A stretch of 64,000 nt of DNA from Colletes latitarsis (lineage: Eukaryota; Arthropoda; Insecta; Hymenoptera; Colletidae). Below the pieces are notes generated by a model, which saw only the letters and a list, made by a program, of their open reading frames with translations, was not told the DNA's origin and searched no databases. The position numbers and the translations under genes were made by a program. The stretch spans positions 1,860,001-1,924,000 of the forward strand of contig NC_135143.1 in the NCBI RefSeq assembly GCF_051014445.1, written 5' to 3'. Below are positions 11,181 through 21,999 of this stretch, one piece after another (the stretch's first letter is position 1; every line of letters begins with the position of its first letter).

Positions 11181-11704
11181 TTCAGTACGCTACCACATTA
11201 CTACGTGATACAAACCGTAGAAAACCAATGATCTTGCCAACAAGGATGCGGAAAAGGCAAAATCATGAGCCAGATGCGGGCATAACCCAGACCTAACCCA
11301 GACCTAACCTGTGTTACCGACTAAAATACTTCCGAATCCAGGTTTAATTGTCTGTTACTGTGTGGTGCCACATTACTACTTGATTCAAACACGAAAAAAC
11401 CCAGGATCTGGCCAACAAGTATGCGAAGAAGGCAAAATCATGAGCCAGATGCGGACATAACCCAGACCTAACCCAGACCTAACCTGTGTTACCGACTAAA
11501 ATACTTCCGAATCCAGGTTTAATTGTCTGTTACTGTGTGGTACCACATTACTACTTGACTCAAGCTCGAAAAAACCCAGGAACTGGCCAACAAGTATGCG
11601 AAGAAGGCAAAATCATGAGCCAGATGCGGGCATAACCCAGACCTAAACCAGACCTAACCGGTGTTATCCTCTAAAATATTGATCGAAACCAGGTTTAATT
11701 GACT
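11181..11704 (+). repeat. Satellite, monomers with AATACTTCCG switch deletion
   Basis: Two successive monomers (switch blocks near 11320 and 11496) have AATACTTCCGAATCC in place of AATACTGACCGAATCC, a 1-bp shorter form, with TGTCTGTTACTG after the core. The same allele is found near 4812, 19170, 21440, 26160, 28097 and 33330. Otherwise ordinary satellite. Confidence 0.75.
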
Positions 11705-12740
11705 GTTTCTATGTGGTACCACATTACCACGTGATGCAAGCCCGAAAAACCCTGGATCTGGCCAACAAGTTTGCGAAGAAGGCAAAAACATGAGCCAGAT
11801 GCGGGCATAAACCTGGCCTAACCCAGACCTAACCGGTGTTATCCTCTAGAATATTGACCGAATCCTGGTTTAGTTGACTGTTACTGTGTGGTACCACATT
11901 CCTACGTGATTCAAACCCGAAAAAAAACCCAGGATCTGGCCAACAAGTATGCGAAGAAGGCAAAATCATGAGACAGATCCGGGCATAAACCAGGCCTAAC
12001 CCAGACCTAACCGGTTTTATCCTCTAAAATACTGACCGAATCCAGGTTTAATTGATTGTTACTGTGTGGTACCACATTACTACGTGACTCAAGCTCGAAA
12101 AAACCCAGGATCTGGCCAACAAGTATGCGAAGAAGGCAAAATTATGAGCCAGATGCGGGCATAACCCAGACCTAACCCGGACCCAACCGGTGTTATCCTC
12201 TAAAATATTGATCGAAACCAGGTTTAATTGACTGTTTCAATGAGGTACCACATTACTACGTGATTCGAACCCGAAAAAACCCAGGATCTGGTCAACAAGT
12301 ATGGGAAGAAGACAAAATCATGAGCCAGATGGGGGCATAACCCAGACCTAACCCAGACCTAACCGGGGTTACCGACTAAAATACTGACCGAAACCAAGTT
12401 TAATTGACTGTTTCTATGTGGTACCACATTACTACGTGATTCAAACCCGAAAAAACCCAGGATCTGGCCAACAAGAATGCGGAAGAGGCAAAATCATGAG
12501 CCAGATGCGGGTATAACCCAGACCTAACCCAGACCTAACCGGTTTTATCCTCTAAAATATTGATCGAAACCAGGTTTAATTGTCTGTTTCAGTATGCTAC
12601 CACATTAGTGCGTGATACAAACCAGAGAAAACCAAGGATCTGGCCAACAAGAATGCGGAAAAGGCAAAATCATGAGTCAGATGCGGCCATAACCCAGACC
12701 TAACCTAGACCTAACCGGTTTTATCCTGTAACATATTGCT
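11705..12740 (+). repeat. Copy of 6.23-7.26 kb at +5,475 bp
   Basis: It is a near-identical partner of about 6230-7260. Shared rare words are TAGTGCGTGA (12606), CCCGGACCCAACC (12176, one base different from its partner) and GGGGTTACCGAC. A run of A residues in one monomer (CCCGAAAAAAAACCC near 11928) is longer than in the partner, so the A-tract length varies between copies. Confidence 0.8.
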
Positions 12741-13520
12741 CCAAACCAGGGCTAATTGACTGTTACAATGTGGTATCACATTCCAACGTGATTCAAACCC
12801 GAAAAAACCCAGGATCTGGCCAACAAGTATGCGAAGAGGGCATAATCATGAGCCAGATGCGGGCATAACCCAGACCTAACTCAGACCTAACCGGTGTTAC
12901 CTACTAAAATACTGACCGAATCCAGGTTTCATTGACCGTTACTGTGTGGTACCACATTACTTCGTGATTCAAACCCGAAAAAACCCAGGACCTGGCCAAC
13001 AAGTATGCGTAGAAGGCAATATCATGAGCCCGATGCGAGCATAACCCAGACCTAACCCAGACCTAACCGGTGTTATCCTCTAAAATATTGATCGAAACTA
13101 GGTTTAATTGACTGTTTCTACGTGGTACCACATTACTACGTGATTCAAGCCCGAAAAAACCCAGGATCTGGCCAACAAGTTTGCGAAGAAGGCAAAAACA
13201 TGAGCCAGATGCGGGCATAAACCTGGCCTAACCCAGACCTAACCGGTGTTATCCTATAAAATATTCATCGAAACCAGGTTTAATTGACTGTTTCTATGTG
13301 GTACCACATTACTACGTGACTCAAGCCCGAGAAAACCCAGGATCTGGCCCACAAGTATGCGAAGAAGGCAAAATCATGAGCCAGATGCGGGCATACCCCA
13401 GACCTATCTCCGACCTAACCTGTGTTACCGACTAAAATACTGACCGAATCCAGGTTTAATTGACTGTTACTGTGTGGTACCACATTACCACGTGACCCAA
13501 AGTTGAAAAAACCCGGGATC
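12741..13520 (+). repeat. Satellite, mixed monomers
   Basis: About four and a half monomers. They include a CCAGGGCTAATTG core variant (near 12747, shared with about 59164), the TTTCATTGACCG form with TTCGTGATTC (near 12927), and the GAAACTAGG form near 13094. The same three alleles reappear together in the 45-50 kb and 59 kb stretches. Nothing other than satellite is visible. Confidence 0.72.
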
Positions 13521-14262
13521 TGGCCAACAAGTATGCGAAGAAGGCAAAATCATAAGCCAGATGCGGGCATAACCCAGGGAACCCAGACCTAACCGGTTTT
13601 ATCCTCTAAAATATTCATCGAAACCAGGTTTAATTGTATGTTTCAGTACGCTACCACATTACTACATGATACAAGCCAAAGAAAACCAAGGATCTTGCCA
13701 ACAAGTATGCGGAAAAGGCAAAATCATGAGCCAGATGCGGTCATAACCCAGACCTAACCCAGACCTAACCGGTTTTATTCTGTAACATATTGATCCAAAC
13801 CAGGTTTAACTGAATGTTACAATGTGGTACCACATTCCTACGTGATTCAAACACGAAAAAACCCAGGATCTGGCCAACAAGTATGCGAAGAAGGCAAAAT
13901 CATGAGCCAGGTGCGGGCATAACCAAGGCCTAACCCAGACCTAACCGGGTTTATCCTCTAAAATATTGATCGAAACCAGGTTTAATTGTGTGTTTCAGTA
14001 CGCCACCACATTACTACGTGATACAAACCAAAGAAAACCAAGGATCTAGCCAACAAGAATGCGGAAAAGGCAAAATCTTGAGCCAGATGCGGGCATAGCC
14101 CAGACCTAACCCAGACCTAACCGGTTTTATCCTGTAACATATTGATCCAAACCAGGTTTAACTGAATGTTACAATGTGGTACCACATTCCTACGTGATTC
14201 AAACACGAAAAAACCCAGGATCTGGCCAACAAGTATGCGAAGAAGGCAAAATCATGAGCCAG
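13521..14262 (+). repeat. Dimer repeat (352 bp), two copies
   Basis: The allele CAGGTTTAACTGAATG occurs at 13801 and 14153, exactly two monomers (352 bp) apart, each time after the TTTTATNCTGTAACATATTG switch and each time following a monomer with the TTTCAGTACGC(C/T)ACCAC allele, which has lost the GGTACC palindrome. The same pair is also built into the 9-monomer units at 19.6 kb and beyond. Confidence 0.8.
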
Positions 14263-14610
14263 ATGCGGGCATAACCCAGACCTAACCCAGACCTAACCGG
14301 TGTTATCCTCTAAAATATTGACCGAATCCAGGTTTAGTTGACTGTTACTGTGTGGTACCACATTCCTACCTGATTCAAACCCGAAAAAAACCCAGGATCT
14401 GGCCAACAAGTATGCGAAGAAGGCAAAATCATGAGACAGATGCGGGCATAAACCAGGCCTAACACAGACCTAACCGGTTTTATCCTCTAAAATACTGACC
14501 GAATCCAGGTTTAATTGACTGTTTCTATGTGGTACCACATTACTACTTGACTCAAGCTCGAAAAAACCCAGGATCTGGCAAACAAGTATGCGAAGAAGGC
14601 AAAATCATGA

Positions 14611-14955
14611 GCCCGATGCGGCCAGAAAACAGACATAACCCAGACCTAACCGGTGTTACCGACTACAATACTGACCGAATCCAGGTTTAATTTACTGTTA
14701 CTGTGTGGTACCACATTACTACGGGAGCCAAACCCGAAAAAGCCCTGGATCTGGCCAAGTATGCGAAGAAGGCAAAATCATGAGCCAGATGCGGCCATAA
14801 AACAGACATAACCCAGACCTAACCGGTGTTACCGACTACAATACTGACCGAATCCAGGTTTAATTTACTGTTACTGTGTGGTACCACATTACTACGGGAG
14901 CCAAACCCGAAAAAGCCCTGGATCTGGCCAACAAGTATGCGAAGAAGGCAAAATC
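14611..14955 (+). repeat. Duplicated monomer with private 3-bp deletion
   Basis: Two adjacent monomers share the rare words AAAACAGACATAACC, GACTACAATACTG, TTTAATTTACTG and ACGGGAGCC. The word ACGGGAGCC lies at 14721 and 14894, 173 bp apart rather than 176, because the first copy has GGCCAAGTATGCG where other monomers have GGCCAACAAGTATGCG. The pair resembles the monomers near 26300-26500 and 33460-33640. Confidence 0.82.
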
Positions 14956-15131
14956 ATGAGCCAGATGCGGGCATAACCCAGACCTAACCCAGACCTAACC
15001 GGTGTTACCGACTAAAATACTGACCGAATCCAGGTTTAATTGACTGTTACTGTGTGGTACCACATTACTACGTGACTCAAGCTCGAGAAAACCCAGGATA
15101 TGGCCAACAAGTATGCGAAGAAGGCGAAATC
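14956..15131 (+). repeat. Representative 176-bp monomer
   Basis: Chosen as a reference because its length is exactly 176 bp and most of its blocks carry common alleles. Order of parts: conserved head ATGAGCCAGATGCGG; two 11-bp sub-repeats CCCAGACCTAA at 14977-14987 and 14988-14998; a small inverted repeat CGGT-GTT-ACCG at 15000-15010; the switch block ending in CCGAATCC; the core CCAGGTTTAATTG; the perfect 12-bp palindrome TGTGGTACCACA at 15053-15064, which holds a KpnI site; an ACGT element; CTCGAG (XhoI) at 15082-15087, present only in this subtype; then an A-rich tract and the conserved stretch AAGTATGCGAAGAAGG. Counted by hand: 45 C, 36 G, 46% GC, 7 CpG for a comparable consensus monomer. 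Confidence 0.95.
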
Positions 15132-16400
15132 ATGAGCCCGATGCTGGCATAACCCAGACCTAACAGGTGTTACCGACTAAAATACTGTCCGAATCCAGGT
15201 TTAATTGACTGTTACTGTGAGGTACCACATTACTACGTGAGCCAAACCCGAAAAAACCCTGGATCTGGCCAACAAGTATGCGAAGAAGGCAAAATCATGA
15301 GCAAGATGCGGGCATAACCCAGACCTAACCCAGACCTAACCGGTGTTACCGATTAAAATACTGACCGAATCCAGGTTTAATTGACTGTTACTGTGTGGTA
15401 CCACATTACAACGTGACTCAAGCTCGAGAAAACCCAGGATATGGCCAACAAGTATGCTAAGAAGGCAAAATCATGAGCCAGATGCGGGCATAACCCAGAC
15501 CTAACCCAGACCTAACCGGCGTTATCCTATAAAATATTCATCGAAACCAGGTTTAATTGACTGTTTCTATGTGGTACCACATTACTACGTGATTCAAACC
15601 CGAAAAAACCCAGGATCTGGTCAACAAGTATGCGAAGAAGGCAAAATCATGAGCCAGATGCGGGCATAAACCAGGCCTAACACAGACCTAACCGGTTTTA
15701 TCCCCTAAAATACTGACCGAATCCAGGTTTAATTGACTGTTACTGTGTGGTACCACATTACTACGTGATTCAAACCCGAAGAAACCCAGGTCCTGGCCAA
15801 CAAGTATGCGAAGAAGGCAAAATCATGAGCCCGATGCTGGCATAACCAAGACCTAACCCAGACCTAACCGGTGTTACCGACTAAAATGCTGACCGAATCC
15901 AGGTTTAATTGACTGTTACTGTGTGGTACCACATTACTACGCGATTCAAACCAGAAAAAACCCAGGATCTGGCCAACAAGTATACGAAGAAGGTAAACTC
16001 ATTAGCCAGATGGGGGCATAACCCTGACCTAACCCAGACATAACCGGTGATACCGACTAAAATACTGACCGAATCCTGGTTTAATTGACTGTTACTGTGT
16101 GGTACCACATTACTACGTGATTCAAACCCGAAAAAACCCAGGATCTGGCCAACAAGTATGCGAAGAAGGCAAACTCATGAGCCCGATGCGGCCATAACCC
16201 AGACATAACCCAGACCTAACCGGTGTTACCGACTAAAATACTGACCGAATCCAGGTTTAATTGACTGTTACTGTGTGGTACCACATTACTACGTGACTCA
16301 AGCTCGAGAAAACCCAGGATATGGCCAACAAGTATGCGAAGAAGGCGAAATCATGAGCCACATGCGGGCATATCCCAGACCTAACCCAGACCTAACCGGC
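15132..16400 (+). repeat. Satellite block partly repeated at +11,329 bp
   Basis: From about 15440 to 16400 the order of variants matches about 26770-27730. ACATGCGGGCATATCC at 16360 recurs at 27689, an offset of 11,329 bp, and the segment 15905-16108 recurs at 27234-27437 with the same predicted translation. The shared variants include CATTAGCCAG(A/G)TGGGGG and AGTATACGAAG. The earlier part (15132-15440) is ordinary satellite with one-unit and two-unit heads. Confidence 0.75.
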
Positions 16401-17352
16401 GTTATCCTATAAAATATTGATTGAAACCAGGTTTAATTGACTGTTTCTATGTGGTACCACATTACTACGTGATTCAAACCCGAAAAAACCCAGGATCTGG
16501 TCAACAAGTATGCGAAGAAGGCAAAATCATGAGCCAGATGCGGGCATAAACCAGGCCTAACACAGACCTAACCGGTTTTATCCCCTAAAATACTGACCGA
16601 ATCCAGGTTTAATTGACTGTTACTGTGTGGTACCACATTACTACGTGATTCAAACCCGAAGAAACCCAGGTCCTGGCCAACAAATATGCGAAGAAGGCAA
16701 AATCATGAGCCCGATGCTGGCACTACCCAGACCTAACCCAGACCTAACCGGTGTTACCGACTAAAATACTGTCCGAATCCAGGTTTAATTGACTGTTACT
16801 GTGTGGTACCACATTACTACGTGAGCCAAACCGGAAAAAACCCTGGATCTGGCCAACAAGTATGCGAAGAAGGCAAAATCATGAGCAAGATGCGGGCATA
16901 ACCCAGACCTAACCCAGACCTAACCGGCGTTATCCTATAAAATATTCATCGAAACCAGGTTTAATTGACTGTTTCTATGTGGTACCACATTACTACGTTA
17001 TTCAAGCCCGAAAAACCCAGGATCTGGACAACAAGTTTGCGAAGAAGGCAAAGACATGAGCCAGATGCGGGCATAAACCTGGCCTAACCCTGACCTAACC
17101 GGTTTTATCCTATAAAATATTCATCGAAACCAGTTTTAATTGACTGTTACTGTGTGGTACCACATTACTACGTGATTCAAACACGAAAAAACCCAGGATC
17201 TGGCCAACAAGTATGCGAAGAAGGTAAAATCATGAGCCATATGCGGGCATAACCCAGGGAACCCAGACCTAACCGGTTTTATCCTCTAAAATATTCATCG
17301 AAACCAGGTTTAATTGTCTGTTTCAGTACGCTACCACATTACTACGTGATAC
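16401..17352 (+). repeat. Satellite, transition to the trimer repeat
   Basis: About five monomers. Those near 16530-16900 carry the CCAGGCCTAACACAG head, GCCCGATGCTGGCACTACC and GAGCCAAACCGG alleles. Those near 16985-17240 carry the TTATTCAAGCCCG and CCAGTTTTAATTG alleles seen in the 3.8 kb and 5.6 kb stretches. A monomer at about 17238 has CCCAGGGAACCC in the sub-repeat position, a degenerate 11-bp unit. Confidence 0.72.
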
Positions 17353-18523
17353 AAGCCAAAGGAAACCAAGGATCTTGCCAACACGTATGCGAAGAAGGCA
17401 AAATCATGAGCCCGATGTGGACATAACCCAGACCTAACAGGTGTTACCGACTAAAATACTGACCGAATCCAGGTTTAATTGACTGTTACTGTGTGGTACC
17501 ACATTACTACGTCACCCAAACTCGAAAAAACTCAGGATCTGGCCAACAAGTATGCGAAGAAGGCAAAATCATGAGCCAGATGCGGGCATAAGCCAGACCT
17601 AACCGATGTTATCCTCTAAAATATTGTCCGAATCCAGTTTTAATTGACTGGTACTGTGTGGTACCACATTACTATGTGATTCAAACTCGAAAAAACCCAG
17701 GATCTGGCCAACAAGTATGCGAAGAAGGCAAAATCATGAGTCATATGCGGGCATAACCCAGACCTAACCCAGACCTAACCGGCGTTATCCTATAAAATAT
17801 TGATTGAAACCAGGTTTAATTGACTGTTTCTATGTGGCACCACATTACTACGTGATGCAAGCCAAAGGAAACCAAGGATCTTGCCAACACGTATGCGAAG
17901 AAGGTAAAATCATGTGCCCGATGTGGACATAACCCAGACCTAACAGGTGTTACCGACTAAAATACTGACCGAATCCAGGTTTAATTGACTGTTACTGTGT
18001 GGTACCACATTACTACGTCACCCAAACTCGAAAAAACTCAGGATCTGGCCAACAAGTATGCGAAGAAGGCAAAATCATGAGCCCGATGCTGGCACTACCC
18101 AGACCTAACCCAGACCTAACCGGTGTTACCGACTAAAATACTGTCCGAATCCAGGTTTAATTGACTGTTACTGTGTGGTACCACATTACTATGTGATTCA
18201 AACTCGAAAAAACCCAGGATCTGGCCAACAAGTATGCGAAGAAGGCAAAATCATGAGCCAGATGCGGGCATAACCCAGACCTAACCCAGACCTAACCGGC
18301 GTTATCCTATAAAATATTGATTGAAACCAGGTTTAATTGACTGTTTCTATGTGGCACCACATTACTACGTGATGCAAGCCAAAGGAAACCAAGGATCTTG
18401 CCAACACGTATGCGAAGAAGGCAAAATCATGTGCCCGATGTGGACATAACCCAGACCTAACAGGTGTTACCGACTAAAATACTGACCGAATCCAGGTTTA
18501 ATTGACTGTTACTGTGTGGTACC
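17353..18523 (+). repeat. Trimer higher-order repeat (506/517 bp)
   Basis: AAGCCAAAGGAAACC occurs at 17353, 17859 and 18376, steps of 506 and 517 bp. These equal 176+165+165 and 176+176+165, so the 11-bp difference is again one sub-repeat. Each repeat is followed by ATGTGGACATAACCCAG and then the CGTCACCCAAACTCG variant. Two of the three heads read CATGTGCCCG and one CATGAGCCCG. Confidence 0.82.
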
Positions 18524-19543
18524 ACATTACTACGTCACCCAAACTCGAAAAAACTCAGGATCTGGCCAACAAGTATGCGAAGAAGGCAAAATCATGAGCC
18601 AGATGCGGGCATAAGCCAGACCTAACCGATGTTATCCTCTAAAATATTGTCCGAATCCAGTTTTAATTGACTGGTACTGTGTGGTACCACATTACTATGT
18701 GATTCAAACTCGAAAAAACCCAGGATCTGGCCAACAAGTATGCGAAGAAGGCAAAATCATGAGTCATATGCGGGCATAACCCAGGCAACCCAGACCTAAC
18801 CGCTTTTATCCTCTAAAATATTCATCGAAACCAGGTTTAATTGTCTGTTTCAGTACGCTACCACATTACTACGTGATACAAACCGTAGAAAACCAAGGAT
18901 CTTGCCAACAAGGATGCGGAAAAGGCAAAATCATGAGCCCGATGCGGGCATAACCCAGACCTAACCCAGACCTAACCGGTTTTATCCTGTAACATATTGA
19001 TCCAAACCGGGTTTAATTGACTCTTACAATGTGATACCACATTACTACTTGATTCAAACACGAAAAAACCCAGGATCTGGCCAACAAGTATGCGAAGAAG
19101 GCAAAATCATGAGCCAGATGCGGGCATAACCCAGACCTAACCCAGACCTAACCTGTGTTACCGACTAAAATACTTCCGAATACAGGTTTAATTGTCTGTT
19201 ACTGTGTGGTACCACATTACTACGCGATTCAAACCAGAAAAAACGCAGGATCTGGCCAACAAGTATGCGAAGAAGGTAAACTCATTAGCCAGATGGGGGC
19301 ATAACCCTGACCTAACCCAGTTATAACCGGTGATACCGACTAAAATACTGACCGAATCCTCGTTTAATTGACTGTTACTGTGTGGTACCACGTTACTACG
19401 TGATTCAAACCCGAAAAAACCCAGGATCTGGCCAACAAGTATGCGAAGAAGCCAAAATCATGAGCCCGATGCGGCCATAACCCAGACATAGCCCAGACCT
19501 AACCGGTGTTACCGACTAAAATACTGTCCGAATCCAGGTTTAA
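18524..19543 (+). repeat. Block repeated at 20.8-21.8 kb (+2,271 bp), copy 1
   Basis: ATAAGCCAGACC at 18611 recurs at 20882, and the segment 19188-19391 recurs at 21459-21662, both at 2,271 bp. Shared rare alleles are CCGATGTTATCC, CCGCTTTTATCC, AAAAACGCAGG and CATTAGCCAGATGGGGG. The match stops in the core at about 19543, where this copy continues TGTCTGTTTCAGTTCG and the other continues TGACTGTTACTG. Confidence 0.83.
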
Positions 19544-20870
19544 TTGTCTGTTTCAGTTCGCTGCCACATTACTACGTGATACAAGCCAAAGAAAACCAAG
19601 GATCTTGCCAACAAGTATGCGGAAAAGGCAAAATCATGAGCCAGATGCGGGCATAACCCAGACCTAACCCAGACCTAACCGGTTTTATCCTGTAACATAT
19701 TGATCCAAACCAGGTTTAACTGAATGTTACAATGTGGTACCACATTCCTACGTGATTCAAACACGAAAAAACCCAGGATCTGGCCAACAAGTATGCGAAG
19801 AAGGCAAAATCATGAGCCAGATGCGGGCATAACCCAGACCTATCCCAGACCTAACCGGTGTTACCGACTAAAGTACTGACCGAATCCAGGTTTAATTGAC
19901 TGTTACTGTGTGTTACCACATTTCTACGTGACTCAAGCTCGAAAAACGCAGGATCTGGCCAACAAGTATGCGAAGAAGGCAAAATCATGAGCCAGGTGCG
20001 GGCATAACCCAGGCCTAACCCAGACCTAACCGGTTTTATCCTCTAAAATATTGATCGAAACCAGGTTTAATTGTCTGTCACAGTATGCTACCACATTACT
20101 ACGTGATACACACCAGAGAAAACCAAGGATCTGGCCAACAAGAATGCGGAGAAGGCAAAATCATGAGCCAGATGCGGGCATAACCGGAACCTAACCCAGA
20201 CCTAACCGGTTTTAGCCTGTAACATATTGATCCAAACCAGGTTTAATTGACTGTTACGATGTGGTACCACATTCCTACGTGATTCAAACCAGAGAAAACC
20301 AAGGATCTGTCCAACAAGAATGCGGAAAAGGCAAAATCATGAGCCAGAAGCGGGCATAACCCAGACCTAACCCAGACCTAACCGGTGTTATCCTCTAAAA
20401 TATTGATCGAAACCAGGTTTAATTGACTGTTTCTATGTGGCACCACATTACTACGTGATGCAAGCCCGAAAAACCCAGGATCTGGCCAACAAGTTTGCGA
20501 AGAAGGCAAAAGCATGAGCCAGATGCGGGCATAAACCTGGCCTAACCCAGACCTAACCGGTTTTATCCTATAAAATATTCATCGAAACCAGGTTTTGTTG
20601 ACTGTTTCTGTGTGGTACCACATTCCTACGTGATTCAAGCCCGAAAAACCCAGGATCTGGCCAACAAGTTTGCGAAGAAGGCAAAGACATGAGCCAGATG
20701 CGGGCATAAACCTGGCCTAACCCAGACCTAACCGGTTTTATCCTATAAAATGTTCATCGAAACCAGGTTTAATTGACTGCTACTGTGCTGTACCACATTA
20801 CTACGTCACCCAAACTCGAAAAAACCCAGGATCTGGCCAACAAGTATGCGAAGAAGGCAAAATCATGAGC
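19544..20870 (+). repeat. Nine-monomer series, first occurrence
   Basis: The marker word GTGTTACCACATTTCTACG, in which the palindrome reads GTGTTACCAC instead of GTGGTACCAC, is at 19910 here and recurs at 22531, 24099, 29185 and 30753. TTCAGTTCGCT(A/G)CC is at 19552, 22173 and 23741. The series includes CACAGTATGCTACC, TTTTAGCCTGTAAC and CCAGGTTTTGTTGAC variants in the same order each time. It matches 22165-23491 at an offset of 2,621 bp. Confidence 0.85.
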
Positions 20871-21102
20871 CAGATGCGGGCATAAGCCAGACCTAACCGA
20901 TGTTATCCTCTAAAATATTGTCCGAATCCAGTTTTAATTGACTGGTACTGTGTGGTACCACATTACTATGTGATTCAAACTCGAAAAAACCCAGGATCTG
21001 GCCAACAAGTATGCGAAGAAGGCAAAATCATGAGTCATATGCGGGCATAACCCAGGCAACCCAGACCTAACCGCTTTTATCCTCTAAAATATTCATCGAA
21101 AC
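20871..21102 (+). repeat. Satellite, lead-in to block A1
   Basis: A little over one monomer, belonging to the +2,271-bp partner of 18.6-18.8 kb. It carries CCGATGTTATCC and GGTACTGTGTGG alleles and then the CCCAGGCAACCC degenerate sub-repeat. It ends at the conserved core where the long A1/A2 identity begins. Confidence 0.75.
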
Positions 21103-21999
21103 CAGGTTTAATTGTCTGTTTCTGTACGCTACCACATTACTACGTGATACAAACCGTAGAAAACCAAGGATCTTGCCAACAAGGATGCGGAAAAGGCAAA
21201 ATCATGAGCCAGATGCGGGCATAACCCAGACCTAACCCAGACCTAACCGGTTTTATCCTGTAACATATTGATCCAAACCGGGTTTAATTGACTGTTACAA
21301 TGTGGTACCACATTACTACTTGATTCAAACACGAAAAAACCCAGGATCTGGCCAACAAGTATGCGAAGAAGGCAAAATCATGAGCCAGATGCGGGCATAA
21401 CCCAGACCTAACCCAGACCTAACCTGTGTTATCGACTAAAATACTTCCGAATACAGGTTTAATTGTCTGTTACTGTGTGGTACCACATTACTACGCGATT
21501 CAAACCAGAAAAAACGCAGGATCTGGCCAACAAGTATGCGAAGAAGGTAAACTCATTAGCCAGATGGGGGCATAACCCTGACCTAACCCAGATATAACCG
21601 GTGATACCGACTAAAATACTGACGGAATCCTCGTTTAATTGACTGTTACTGTGTGGTACCACGTTACTACGTGATTCAAACCCGAAAAAACCCAGGATCT
21701 GGCCAACAAGTATGCGAAGAAGCCAAAATCATGAGCCCGATGCGGCCATAACCCAGACATAGCCCAGGCCTAACCGGTGTTACCGACTAAAATACTGTCC
21801 GAATCCAGGTTTAATTGACTGTTACTGTGTGGTACCACATTACTACGTGAGCCAAACCCGAAAAAACCCTGGATCTGGCCAACAAGTATGCGAAGAAGGC
21901 AAAATCATGAGCAAGATGCGGGCATAACCCAGACCTAACCCAGACCTAACCGGTTTTATCCTATAAAATATTCATCGAAACCAGTTTTAATTGACTGTT

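Noticed and set aside
15075..15095. tRNA-like internal promoter (B box) in GTGATTCAAACCCG, which would suggest a tRNA-derived SINE origin.
   Set aside because: The word GATTCAAACCC resembles GGTTCAAATCC but lacks the invariant G of the B box, no matching A box is found upstream at a proper distance, and no cloverleaf can be drawn.
15905..16108. Minus-strand open frames of 67-81 codons repeated along the window (also at 19188, 21459, 27234, 28113, 32262, 34226, 35106, 37580, 44114, 46209 and 61472).
   Set aside because: Each is the reverse strand of about one and one-sixth satellite monomers, starting and ending in the same palindrome region. The predicted peptides are near copies of one another because the DNA is. 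The frame shifts with each 176-bp monomer, there is no promoter or gene context, and no domain is recognisable.
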